DNA from: Karalla daura | Lineage: Eukaryota; Chordata; Actinopteri; Chaetodontiformes; Leiognathidae | Direction: 5' to 3' | Assembly: GCA_029224185.1 (NCBI GenBank) | Contig: CM055194.1 | Location: 23,389,174 to 23,453,173 of the forward strand | DNA: 64,000 nt | Shown: positions 37,801 through 50,061 of the stretch, piece by piece | How positions within the stretch are numbered: the stretch's first letter is position 1 | How the letters are laid out: each line of letters begins with the position of its first letter | The notes under the pieces: generated by a model | Told to the model about the DNA's origin: nothing | The model's input: the letters and a program-made list of their open reading frames with translations, nothing else | The model's database searches: none | Translations under genes and position numbers: made by a program

Positions 37801-39536
37801 TTCAGACTGGACCATTTGTAGCTTCATTTCAAAAGTAGAGGTTTATGAATGAAGGAGGACGTGATGATGTTTGTCTACTCTTTTCTGCAGGATTCTGCTG
37901 CATATGAGCTTCCTGTCCCCAGTCATGGTGTTGGTCCTGTGGGTTAAACCCATCGCTAGGGACTTCCTGGCCAATGCACCCATGGGGAAGACGTCTGTCA
38001 CAATGTGAGTGCCGGTTCGTCTCTGCTCCTTCTCCCAGTACAACCAGTGCATCACTCCTCTCCTGCCCCCCCCCCCCGCAGAGTTCCCAGTGCAGTGTTT
38101 GACAGCATGCGTCTGTGGATCATCGTGGCGCTGTGCGTGCTGCGTCTAGCTCTGACCCGCTACCACCTGCAGGCCTACCTCAACCTGGCCCAGAAGTGGG
38201 TGGAGCAGATGAAGAAGGAGGCGGGACGCATCGCTGCCATTGACATCCAGAGGAAGGTCAGTCACCTCAACTTTATCGGCTTCTCCAACTTCTCATATCT
38301 GCCTTTAAGTCATTTCATAGTGCTATAACTGAGCTGTTTTTTTCCTTCAGGTCACTCGAATCTTCTGCTACCTGACTGTAGTGACTCTCCAGTACCTGAT
38401 TCCCATCTTCCTCATCCTCTTCTCCACGCTGGCTCTGAAGGCTCTAGGTACAGCTCTCACTCGTCCTTCTACTTCTACTGCTGCTCTCTGCTCTCCAGGG
38501 GGGCTCGTGAAACTCGAGTCTCTGTTGCGATCGATGAGGCTTTCACGTTCTTCTCTGTAAATCACTCAGGATTAAAGCGTCGTTATGATGCTTGTCGTTA
38601 TGATGCTACTAAGACTGTTGTGTAGAAGACTGTGACAGTACTTAACAGTGCATCATGAACAATACCTGGAAAACATGTTGAAATCAGTAATAACGCAGAC
38701 TTTTCTCTATTGTTACTTTTAGTTGCATTGAGTGTACATCAGAATGAGATTATACAAATTAACATCAGGACTTAAATGACAAAACTGTTAAAAACAGAAT
38801 TAGTTTTAAATTCCATAGAGTAGCACAGCAGTGGTGCAGAAGCTAGTTTACTTGGTGTAAATATAATTATCTAAATAATGTTCTGTAGCTTTATATAATG
38901 ACCCCTATTGTTCACATGAAACTAAACGTAGCGCATTCAAGGTCACATGCAAATGTACAAAACGTTGACAGTGACATGACGGACCCGTGCAAAACAGTAA
39001 GGATAATGAAACACAAACTTGAAAATGTAGATGTGTAACTCCCAGCCATTATTATCAGGGAGAGGGGACATGAGAGAGACTGCACATTTGAACTTTATGT
39101 GTTCTCTACATGTGCACCCGTACAGTTCTAGAGCTATTTGGACATTTTGGGACATGTGTCCATGTTCTCCCTGGCTCTCTGTCATATCTCAAGTTAAATG
39201 CGCCTCCCTGGTTGTTTGTGCTCCTGTTCAGGAGACTTCTCCTGGAGCAGCTCCTCAGAGGAGACGCCCGGCGTGACTCCAGCGCTGGTCATGCCCACGG
39301 CCCCCCCCGCGTCCCCCAGCGGCCTGGACGAGGACGAGGACGGCGTGGAGGACATGGAGGAGGACATCCAGGCCACCGTAGCCCGCCTGTCGGAGGCCTT
39401 CGCCGCGCTGCGCTCCGTCCTCACCCCCCTCTTCTTCAGAGGCTTCTTCGCCTTCCTGACGTGGTGGGTGGCGGCCTGCCAGGTCATCAGCTCCCTCTTC
39501 GGCATCTACTTCCACCAGTACCTGATGCAGAACTAA
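34812..39536 (+). CDS. tmem161a: Transmembrane protein 161A, complete, 11 coding exons
   Basis: A polytopic membrane protein; mammalian TMEM161A has been linked to protection from oxidative stress, and its molecular activity is unclear. Coding exons are 34812-34814, 35867-35970, 36060-36143, 36354-36445, 36832-36988, 37096-37311, 37397-37540, 37891-38004, 38082-38256, 38351-38447 and 39232-39536. They total 1491 nt (496 residues; human is about 479), with every junction GT-AG and in phase. The first coding exon ends exactly after the ATG. The N terminus MALMGIQLVVSLL, then CSLARWLLCNGSLFR, KHPSEGELCALAGK, PKDIDLHLE, GGERSVCL, FPGLRLAQTH and the C-terminal SLFGIYFHQYL are family signatures. 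VLRFFLEYQW and PHCSLARW favour the A over the B paralogue. About eight hydrophobic helices are visible. A Ser/Pro-rich, strongly acidic loop (about residues 397-440) precedes the last helices. It is convergent with mef2b. Confidence 0.95.
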
Positions 39537-40080
39537 CCCAGGGAGCACATCTATCCAGCTCAGGCCTGAACAGGCAGCCCCAGCCTGAACAGGCAACCCC
39601 GGCCTGAGCAGGCAACCCCGGCCTGAGCAGGCAACCCCGGCCTGAGCAGGCAGCCCCGGCCTGAACAGGCAACCCCAGCCTGAACAGGCAGCCTGAACAG
39701 GCAACCCCAGCCTGCACAGGCAGCCCCAGCCTGAACAGGCAACCCCAGCCTGCACAGGCAGCCCCAACCTGAACAGGCAACCCCAGCCTGCACAGGCAGC
39801 CCCAACCTGAACAGGCAACCCCCGCCTGAACAGGCACCCCCAGCCTAAACAGGCACCCCCAGCCTAAACAGACAGCCCCAGCCTGAGCAGGCAGCCCCAG
39901 CCTGAGCAGGCAGCCCCAGCCTGAGCAGGCACCCCCAGCCTGCAGCTGCTGTCCAGCTGTCAGGATGTGAGTGACAGACAGCAGAGCGGGCGTCTCACTC
40001 TCCACCACAGACTGAACCCACTGAGAACGTCCCGCTCTGGGCCCCGTGACGGTCCACAGTCTGCTGCAGTACTCGCTGCC

Positions 40081-40113
<33 letters not shown>

Positions 40114-41825
40114 TGACTTGTTGTGTCCAGCAGGAATCTGGTCCCAGCAGAAAGCTGCAGCCTGTATCACATCCCGAGCTCAGCTGAGGCTGTGGGATGC
40201 CTGGCTGCACCACTGAACTCTGAGGTAAACCATCTACCAAAACCTTATTTCAGTTCCACCATCAGCCTGAAGGACAAGGAGGGCACATGGACACTGCAGT
40301 GAAATACAGACACTGAAGTTACACAAATCCCAGAGAAGAAAGTTTCAGAAATAAGAGGAGTAATTTCCAAGTTGTCCATGTAAAACTCTCTTACATGAAT
40401 GTTTTATAATTTGCTGACTCTCCATCATGTTCACTTCAGAAAGTTGTCTCCATGTGAATAAACTCTGACTCCAAAATTCTCCCTTTGTTACTAAAGCAGA
40501 TAAAATAACCACAGATGCAGATATATGAGCAGGAAAAACAAATCTGGTTGAACATCCAGGGTTGACATCATCATCATCATCATCTTTCTCTCCTCGCTTG
40601 TCCTTTTATTACAAGGTGATACTTTGGTCTGCTGAAGAAATGACTCGGAGAGTAATTGTGTTATGTTAAAATCAGGACCGTATTTTGTTTGTTTTTCTTT
40701 TGCGACTAAAAGATTAATTTGTCCAAAAGGGTTTTTTTTTTCAGTAATTCTGTAATGACTGCAGCCCACATGCATCCACATTCAGTGTTTGTGACATGGT
40801 CGGGTTCAGAAGAGCCGCCTGTAATCTCCAGACCTTTGTCCGGTCAGATCTACGTACTGCTCGTCGTGTCATTGTGTGTTGGTATTCACAGACAGATGTA
40901 AATCAAACCCTTTTGTGCTGATTAGTCTCATGTTCACGATGGCTGCAGGTTTCAGAGCAGCAGAGTCAGTGTGTGGTCCAGTCTGTCCTCTCCAGGTGTG
41001 TACTGCAGTATTAGCTGGTCCTAGCAGGACTCACAGCACATGTTGCTTTGGTACCAGGGGGAGCGTTAGCGCTTCAGCCCCGAGTAGATGACACGTTTTA
41101 CTTTTGTGAGGGACTCGTCCCTGTCGAAGAACCGATTCACGAGTGCTAATGTTATTTTTCTTCTTTTCTTCTTCTTCTCTGCTGTAATGTTTAGATAGCT
41201 GAGGAACCTAGTGGAGCTCAGATCCATCCTGCTGGAGCTGAGTGTGAGCTGTAGCCCAGAGCTGTTGCTTTTATCTAAAGACGTTTCCTTCAGAATTCCT
41301 AAGTGCCTGGGAGCTCGGGGGGTTGAGTCTGTACTAGAAGCCTCTCTCTCTCCCCGATCGAGCGTATTTAGAATAAATAAAACCTGTTCAGTTAACACTC
41401 CAGACGCATCGCTGCGCTCCGTTTATTTATCTTTTCTGCCTCTTGATTTCTTTCTCTTTTTGCTCCAGTGTCTTAAATGGCAACATCAGCTTTTAGTATC
41501 TGTATCTTTTCCTTCTTTTCATTTTTGTGTGTGATTAATCAAAGCCTTCGAAGAATAAGTCATTTTTACGTCAGTGGATTTGATTTGATTATTTATGATG
41601 CATATGTTTGTTATTTAGAAATGTTTCGGATGCTGCAACTCTGCATCTCTGTTTGCTGTCATTTTAAGTGTTTGTTTGTTTTTTGAGTATTTGAATTCTA
41701 AATTATACTGTGAAGTTCTCATGACAATGTTGCTTTCTGGACCTTTTAGTTTTGTTTTTGAATGCATGGTGTGTAAACTTCTGGCTGTAACTTTAATAAA
41801 GCCTCTGTTGTTTTCAGTTCTGAGT
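39537..41825 (+). other. tmem161a 3' untranslated region
   Basis: After the stop codon at 39534-39536 there is no further coding sequence. Two polyadenylation signals fit: AATAAA at 40457-40462 and AATAAA at 41795-41800. The second is followed by a T/G-rich stretch typical of a cleavage site, so the long 3' UTR would end near 41820. The first 400 bases are a 19-bp minisatellite, followed by a (TTG)n run at 40081-40111. The end is inferred from signals only. Confidence 0.5.
39555..39945 (+). repeat. 19-bp palindromic minisatellite in tmem161a 3' UTR
   Basis: About 20 head-to-tail copies of a 19-bp unit of the form GCCTGARCAGGCARCCCCR. Each unit contains GCCTG-AA/AG-CAGGC, a 5-bp inverted repeat, so every RNA copy could form a small hairpin. 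Variants (AA, AG, AC or TAAA in the loop; AACC or AGCC after the stem) alternate in blocks, suggesting expansion of two-unit segments. One copy near 39680 is shortened to 13 bp. Long open frames on the opposite strand here come from the repeat and are not genes. Confidence 0.9.
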
Positions 41826-42868
41826 TTCTTCTTAATTCAGCTAATTTGTGCTGTGAGGAGCGTGGGAGATGCGGCCAATAAAATGTTCTCTTTAAAAGAA
41901 AAAAAAAATAAAGAGTCTGTGCTGACAAAAGGCATGGTGCATGACAATGGAGAGTCTGGCTGCTGCGCCGGGTCCTGATCTCTGACCTCCAACCTCCTGA
42001 GAAGATCATTCTTTAATCGCTGATAATTACTATGAACCTGATGCCCCCTCCACGCTCTGGGAACACTCCATGTTTGTGGATGCTCAGGAAAACCTCTGAG
42101 AACCTCCCAGACAGTTCAGTTATGAGTTTTATGACTTGATCTAAACTCTGAGATTCTCACATCCCACTAGTTCAGAAACAGTACAGAAATGGGCGTTTCT
42201 TCGTTTGGAAGTTCCCATGATTAAGTAGAAATGTTGGGAGTAACATTACAAAAGTAATGCAATTACAGCAAAGCATCACTTTTTGCCATGATGGATATTT
42301 GAAAACATGGTATTTACAGCCTCAGTAATGTGTATTACAACATAACTTTTAATTAGTAATGAAGTGGTCGATGCTACAACATTTTCCGGGACCAAAGGAA
42401 AAAAATCAGCTCGACTCAGCTACCTTGCAGAAACAGCTGGATCAGAGCTACGCTCACAGTGAAGCAGCTGAGACCTGTGAGGAGACAGGGATCAAGACAA
42501 GGCAGCCAGGCTTTAACTGCAACAACCTGGAGACCTGGCAGAGAGCGTTGTTGCAGCCACTGTCCTTCTATCTGTCTGATCTGACCTGCTTTATCCTGAG
42601 CACAGCACTGGGACCATGCTAAACTAATAGCAACCTAAACTAAAAAGCATGCAGCTAATAATGCAGCTCACAAGTTCATTGTGCTGTTGGTGAACTAACA
42701 CAAAGGTAGTGTGCTGCATCACAGCTCAGTGTCATAACTTTTCAACTCATTACTCTCAAAGAAAAGTGATCTGTGAATTATAAACTGTGACATTAGAGAC
42801 TCTGTCTGACATTGTTTGGTCTCATACACTCTTACATCTTCAGTCACTGAGCTGCTTCAAAAGAAAAA

Positions 42869-42878
42869 CTAAAAATAA
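42869..42878 (+). promoter_or_regulatory. MEF2-consensus site
   Basis: CTAAAAATAA fits YTA(A/T)4TAR exactly and lies between tmem161a and mef2b. A second identical 10-mer is at 58670-58679. Chance occurrence is possible in AT-rich DNA. Confidence 0.3.
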
Positions 42879-42973
42879 ATTGTAGGTCACTCCTTAACAA
42901 GCCTGACATCCCACAGATATATATCTTGTTATATTTAAGATGAAGCTGAAACTTCTGGGAGGATTTTTTTTCC

Positions 42974-42977
<4 letters not shown>

Positions 42978-43029
<52 letters not shown>
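42978..43029. repeat. (GT)n microsatellite
   Basis: About 26 GT units in the tmem161a-mef2b interval. A second, 43220-43279, runs into (GA)n. Confidence 0.95.
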
Positions 43030-43031
<2 letters not shown>

Positions 43032-43217
43032 CCTCTCTCCTCTGTGTGAGGGCATCCGGCCCTAATGGACCGAGAGGTGACAAGTCTGACATATCTATAT
43101 AATCACATTAATTATGTGCATGTGTGCTGGAGGCCTCACCCCCCCGCCCCCCCCCCACTGCAGCAGGCCGACACAGGCGGCCATGGCCTGCAGGACAGCG
43201 GTTGCTATAGAAACCAT

Positions 43218-43289
<72 letters not shown>

Positions 43290-44634
43290 GAGGACCCAGA
43301 CGTGCCCCTCAGCCTGAGCCTGGGCCTGGTCTCTGGGGAGCAGACCAGACATGACCCCGGTGAGAGTCTCTTTTCATTTAGGGAGGAGAGAGGACAGAGA
43401 CGGACCGAGCGGCTCTGCTCTCAGATGAAACGCTCCACAGTGGTGGCATAAGAAAACGCTCCGCCGTAGTTAGTGTGAGACAACCAGCTGTGGAAATGAG
43501 CTCTCTCTTTCTGTGTGTGTGCACTGAACGTATTTTTTTTGAACACATAAAGGTCTCCAGGCTTTTAAGTGGTCCATTCTTGTTCCTCTCGTTTGGCGGC
43601 GGCGTGGTGAGCTGCCTGACAGGGGCCAGACATGATAATGAGGGAGTGCATGTGTTCAAAAGATGGAATGGAGGTGAATAAGACTAAATAAATGGACACA
43701 TGAAAGCCCGATAGGACCCAGCGGACGGCATTTATCTGTCTGCGGATTGAACGTACATGAAAAAAACACAGAAGCGCACACTTTTTCTCTCTCTCTCTGG
43801 TAAAAGAAGGAGCGTAAAACTGGAGGTGCTCTGTGTGAGGGAGGAAAAAAGGGAAGCAGGTCAAAGCAAAAAGGTACAAATCAAACCGTTTTTTATTTCA
43901 AAGGAATCACAACAAATGTCAAATAAAAATCTGTTTCTGTTCTGATAGTGAAGCATTCAGCAAACATATATAAACTCAACCCCAAAAACATCTGAATACT
44001 GATCGTTTGGTTTCTCATGCCACGTCACTGCATGACAAATATGAGAGAGGAGCTACTTCCACAGCAACACTCGAATCTCTGCAGGGTGGGACCACTCTCA
44101 TCAGCTCGATTAATTAACCAGCCATAGCTTGGCTCCCTTCTCATCTCAGGCCACACTGTGAGACGCGAGGCGACACCTTGTGGACGAGAAGCAGAAGTTC
44201 AGTCAAAATCCGAGAACGACTGAACAACAGTCGGAGGCACGAAACAAAAACACACAGAAATCCAGTGCACAAAAATACAGTGCAAAGTACATTTACAGAT
44301 ACGAGAACGACTAAAGCCTTCCTGAATAGTAATAATAATAATAATAATGATGATAAAAAACATAATGTGTTGGGTTTTTCTGAAATATCTTCTGAATATT
44401 TAGACATTCATTACACAGCGTCTCATATATTTCAAAACAATGATGGCAGCAAAGCTCAATACTATCTACAATATGCAGCTGCTGTTTGATGCCCTTCAAG
44501 AAAAATAACCATTTTATATTAAAGTCTTTTTAAATATTTATATTTAAATCAAATTAGACCCGATATAGACAAGCACGTGGTGTCTTTGGCTGCTGCAGCG
44601 GCAGACTGCGGTGCATAGGGAGAATATCCAAACA

Positions 44635-44641
44635 CTTTGGT
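44635..44641 (-). promoter_or_regulatory. miR-9 seed match in predicted mef2b 3' UTR
   Basis: The minus (mRNA) strand reads ACCAAAG, complementary to miR-9 nucleotides 2-8 (a 7mer-m8 site; the next base is T, so it is not an 8-mer). It lies about 1.2 kb after the stop codon. A 7-mer is expected by chance about once in 16 kb, so the match is suggestive only. Confidence 0.35.
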
Positions 44642-45718
44642 CTTGGCTTGAAGTCGGCTGCTGTAACTTTTTGGCAGAGCTGAAAAGGTGAACTAGCATC
44701 AGTTAGCTACAGCGATAATACAGCTAAAGCTTATTCCTACTTACAGACAGAGACAGAAGCCGTTCTCAAACTTCTCAAAGAAACCACCGTCCCTGAGAAA
44801 AACTAACGCCGGAATTTTCAAGGATGAATTCACTGTTGTTGTTTTTGTTGTTGTTGTCTGTTTTTCTCCGAATGCCCTTCAAAACAAACTTCACTCTGGA
44901 CTTATTAGGTTCTTGGGGTGTTTGCCCTGGAGCTAATGAGGCCTCATTAGACGTGAAATCAACACGATTTGCTCCTCTTTACTCGACGAAAAAACCTGAA
45001 GCTCAACAGTGAAGAATACAAAGCACGAAGAGTGAATTTGTTACTTAGAAAACAACTCAGACACTTTAAGTCAGATCAAAACATCCCATTCATCATCTGC
45101 ATATACACACATTCTGTGTCATCACGCTATTGAAATTGTTGTCCTGCGCTGCCTATTCATGCTTTTCACTGTTTGTTTGTTTTTCGTACCGAACATCAAA
45201 ACAAAGCGATTCTGATGGTGCAGTAGGGATTAGTTGGATAGTTTTAAGCCTGACCTGGAAAAAAAATGTGAACTCATCCTTTAAAATGTCCTAGTGTATC
45301 TCAATGAAAGGCCAAGGGTCACGTAACTGGGCTACAGCCAAACACTTTTACATCACTAAAGACTAAGGCTTTTTTGTTTGTTTGTTTGTTTACTTCTTTG
45401 GCAGTTTTGGAGAATTTCAGCTGGTCCCAGGTGCCGCTGTAGCTCAAAACCTCGACAAAGCTGCAGAACAGAACCACCTCAGTCGGAAGGTTTGACTCGC
45501 CCACGCACAGCAAAACTAAACCCTAAACCAAACAAAAACAAAAACAAAAAAAAGAAAAAGAAGCAAAAAGTCTGTGTCTGTCTCCTCGTGGGATCGATGG
45601 AGCGAAATCTTCCTCCGCCGCCCTGGAGAGACCAGCTCTTTGAGAGGAGACAAGGAGAGGCGTTTCTCTCTGGGATGATGGGGACAAATCGAGCCCAATT
45701 CACTATCTTGTGTGTTAT

Positions 45719-45719
<1 letters not shown>

Positions 45720-45767
<48 letters not shown>
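45720..45767. repeat. (GT)n microsatellite in mef2b 3' UTR
   Basis: Perfect GT tract 50-100 bp past the mef2b stop; in the mRNA it would read (CA)n. Confidence 0.95.
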
Positions 45768-45768
<1 letters not shown>

Positions 45769-45817
45769 GACAGCATGGCTGAGTGAATGTGAGATGGTGT
45801 GGGACTGCAGCAGCCTG

Positions 45818-48728
45818 CTATCTCTGCCACCCATCACTTATCTCTAACTGCCTGAGTGGCTGGCCCCCCTCCTCCTCGCTGTGCGGGTATCCGGCCTTGG
45901 GAAACTCTTTGCTCTCATTGGCCGGGCGGGCGTCCGGGGGGGAGGGGCGGGCCGAGTCGGGGTTGCTGATTGGAGAGTGCTGCTGCCTGAGGTGGCGGAG
46001 AGGAGGCGAGCTGGGCGAGGACATGTGCTCCGGGGAGCTGCGCTCCGATTTGATGCTGAGGTTGAGGGAGGGCAGGTGAGGAGGTGATGAGGAGCAGGTC
46101 TGGGAGGGGAAGGAGCACCCCCCACTGGTCATACTGGGAACAGCAGGAGAGAGGACAAAAGAGGTTCGACCCTCATGTCAGAACATGTTTTAATGCAGCG
46201 TAAACGTTACGTTCCTCTCTTGAAATAAGAATAAAAACAGCTGGACAGATGTTACCTCGCAACAGACTCCACTTACACTGGCTTTAACTTCCCCAAGGCA
46301 TTACCAAAGTTATTGATAATGATAATAATAATAAGGATAAGAATAATAATACAAGAAATTTTAAGCATATAAATAAAATATTATGAATCATATTATTATT
46401 GGTATTACTATTAGTACTTGCCATTATTAATAATAGTATTTTTAATAATGATTTATTTTTAATACATTTTACTAGTAGTAGTATTTTTAGTTCTCTCCAA
46501 ATTGTTGCTTTTCTTGAGATTCCTTTTCAGAAAAATGTGCGTAAACATGACAAACTGACTCTAAACTCTTATTAGACTGAGAGGAAATAAAGAGCAAGAA
46601 TAGGTCAACTTATTCTTGACTCCGTAAGGTCAGCACAGTGTGAACAGTGCGTGTGTGCGGTCAGGCAAGTGTGTGTGGTGACTGAGCAACTACAGTACAG
46701 AAGATGTCTCAGATCTTCGTTTTTCTAACCTTACAGCTTTCTCGTTCAGCTACTTTTAGTCTGGAAGCCTAAATGAACTCAATGAACAGAGCGTAGACTG
46801 AACTTTCTGCCAGGACTCCATATTTCATGCAAAGCAGAGGCGCCACATTCAACATGAGTATCCTCACCCTGGACTTATATGAGGCCCGTGGGGCTCTGGG
46901 GGGGGCTGCGCCGGCTGCCAGGGGTTCACTGCTCCTCGCTGCAGACTGACGGAGTGATAGAAGCCCGGCTGGCTGTACTCTGCCGACAGAGAGAGCAGAG
47001 ACTGGCACATAAATAAAGAGAGAGGAGCCACAAGGATGGAGCATCATAAACCTGAAACAGTGAATGATCAGACGTATTATCCTCCTCGCTGTAAGAGGAT
47101 TTCTCGACACTGACTTTTCCGCTTCCTTGAGGACACTCACACAGCCGATACCAGTCTTTGTGTCATTTTTGTGACTGTGAAGCTGCTTTTCATGCAGCAC
47201 AAACACTGGAAACAGGTTGAAATAACTTCCCTGGCTCAGAACTCACTCATTAGCAGCTCGTTTTGTTTTGTTTGTGTGATCTTTTCAGCTGTGGGTTACG
47301 TTATGTGACTATTTGGCAGAAGGCAGATTTTTGTTTGTTTTGGACTGAACCAGGCACATTGTTTTCCTCTGCCGCAAATGAGGTATTAACCCTCTGCAAA
47401 AACAAAACAAACAAACAAATACAGATATTCTTGTCTGTCTCCTGATCCTGAGGATCTGAGGCCCAGCAGACGTACCAGAGGCAGGAGAAGGGAGGCCGTA
47501 GGCCCCCAGGCTGTGGCCCAGCAGCCCGGCTTTGCCCATGGCCACCATGGAGCTGCCGCCGTGCAGGCCCTGGTACAAGACTCCTCTCTGAGCAAAATAA
47601 AGGTGAAGATCAACAGTCAGAGCCTGCTTTTCTACTTTTTTAAACAGGATTTTGTATCAAACATTTGTTTCAGCGTGCATCAGATTAAGATTTAGATGCT
47701 TTGGCGATAGCATCAAAATGACAGGTGATAAATGACAGTTTAAAAGTATTAAATACAGATACAGATGTGCATATAATAGGCCTTGCTTTGGGCTAGATGC
47801 AGCCTGATGTTGCATCATCTACCTCTGAAAGCATATGGATGTTGGAGATTCATGTAAAGCATTTTGAGTGACTCTGAGGACTAGAGAAGTGCCTTGTTAG
47901 ATCCTACTCTTCACGTTTCTGATTCTACATTCTTTGAATTAGCTTTTTACATAAAACCTGTTTTTAACTGGACCTGTTTTATCATGTATTTACTTATTTA
48001 TCTCTGCATCAAATCACTGTAATGATCGATGCACACTGTATGTGAGTGAGTGAGCAGAGTGTGACAGATGAGCTGTGATGTGAACGTCTATGTCAGATTC
48101 GGCTCTCAGCAGCCACTTACAGAGGAGCCATGGTTCGGCCGTGCGGGGCCCATGCCCTGGTTGCCGGCTTCGCCCCGCAGGATCTCACTGCCCAGGTTGA
48201 GAGCTGGAGGAGGAGGAGGGGGGCTCTTCATCTCCAGGGCTCGGTTCAGGCTGCCATGGGAGAAGACAGAGTAGCCGATCCCTGCGCAGCGAAAGACAGG
48301 AGCAAGAAGTGAAAGAGAACTGAAAAGAGCTTGTTTCAACCACAGAGGAAAAATTTATTCTCCGTGATGCGTCCATCACAGCCCCACCCCCCCACCACCT
48401 TTTCACAAGAACGTGTGATAAAAAATCAACTTCTTCTTTTCGACCTTTGAAGTCACGTCTGATCTCACTTGGCCAGTGGGAAACTCAGGTTCACACCTGA
48501 CCTGATGTGATCCTTGAACAAGTGCTCTGGTGTCCATTATTAGAGTCAAACGGCACCAGCAGATGAAAAAAAGACGAAGCTGTAAATGACATCATAGCGC
48601 GTCCAGCACGACACTGTGTGAGGGGCCGACATGACTGGCAGGTGTGACTCACTCTGTACTGAAACCACAGAGCTGGTGCAGGGCCAGTTTCATAAAGCCG
48701 TTCGGTTGCATGTGTGGATTAGTGCGTG

Positions 48729-48774
<46 letters not shown>

Positions 48775-50030
48775 CTCACTCACTCACTTCCTGTGAGTTC
48801 ACAGCCAGCTGCACAGAGCACAGTGAGAATGTAGCCTGGAAGGATGCCTCGCACATGTATCAGAGCAGGGGGATGCTGTGTTTTTGTCATTTTTAGTAAC
48901 AAGAAACGTGTTTATTTCCAGTTGGTTAGAATACTTTGGTGTACGCCAGCACATGGCGGACGGACACTGAACTGTTATTAATGTTGTATATTTATCCTGT
49001 TGGTCAATTATCATATTGTTTGTTGCATGTTGTACAAAGTGTTTGACATTTCCCTTGATTTGAATTGATTTTCCAGCTCTATCTATCCATCTATCGTCTC
49101 TATCCATCCAGCTCTTTAGCTCCGTTTAACAATAGACTGAATTAGCCAAGCACGTGCCTATGAACATATGAAGTGACCATGTTGGATTAATCATGTTAGT
49201 GAATTTCTATCATGTAATGTACTTAATGAGAAGGCACAAGAAACAGAGGACAAACAGGGCAGTTTCACCTGGTGCTCCGCCTCCTCTCACCTGAGTGTGG
49301 AGACATGAAGGCGGTGTGTGCGTGGGGCGCGGCGGGGCTGGCCGAGCCCGGTCTGGAGCTCAGAGACTTGAAGCCTGGAGGTCTGTGGGGCGGCACGCTG
49401 GAGGCGGACGAGTTGGGGAAGCTGTTCTCACAGCCCGCTGACATCAGGAACTGGGCCTCCGGAGAGAGCAGCGACGGGGCCTGAGGAATGGAAGAGTGAC
49501 ATAACTCATGTCTGACAAACCACGGAGTCTGGCTTCACTCTGGAGTTGTTCTTGTTGGTATCCAATTTGTTGTTTTTTAGTTGAAAATCGGTATCATTGT
49601 TTTTGTCATTGTTGCTCCTGTGCTAAGATGTTTGTCTGCCTGACTAGGATTGACTACTATTGACTGACTACTATTTAGTTTCTTTAGTTTTCTGTTTGCC
49701 AAAATAGCAAGAGTGTCCCTGGTGTGAGTACTGGACAGGCCGAGGGCTGCTCTGTGAGCAGTTTGCATGTTCTTCCTGTGCCTGCGTGGTTTTCTCCAGG
49801 AGCTCTGGTTTCCTCCCACAGTCCAAAAAAACCCAGTGCGTTTAGGTTGACTCTGACACTGCTGGATGAGCGTGAGAGTGATGGACTGGAGACGTCTATC
49901 TTCCCTGCCCTCAGTTTTGAGCTCTTCATTAAAATGGTGAGAATCGATGACTTAAAATAAGCCAACTTTGGGTCAGATGTGTGTGTGTGTGTGGTCAGGC
50001 TTGTGTGTGCAGTGACCGTGCTTTGGCAGA

Positions 50031-50061
<31 letters not shown>

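Larger units (their letters stand above)
41826..43884. other. Interval between the convergent 3' ends
   Basis: About 2 kb between the inferred poly(A) sites of tmem161a and mef2b. Two long (GT)n tracts, a poly-C run at 43139-43156 and no exon. Confidence 0.4.
43885..45817 (-). other. Predicted mef2b 3' untranslated region
   Basis: After the TAG at 45820-45818 the minus strand has no coding potential. The first clear AATAAA signal with suitable context on this strand is at 43897-43892, giving a 3' UTR of about 1.9 kb. It holds a (CA)n run (45768-45719 on the plus strand as (GT)n), an AAT-type run (44328-44350) and one miR-9 seed match (44641-44635). The end is inferred from the signal only. 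Confidence 0.4.

Noticed and set aside
39555..39945. Palindromic repeats resembling a CRISPR array
   Set aside because: The units abut without spacers, and the sequence is a vertebrate 3' UTR.
39255..40170. Three long overlapping open frames on the minus strand (up to 227 codons) with a repeating GCLFRLGLPVQA-like peptide
   Set aside because: They are opposite the last tmem161a exon and the 19-bp minisatellite. A 19-bp unit without stops opens all frames automatically, so this is not a gene.
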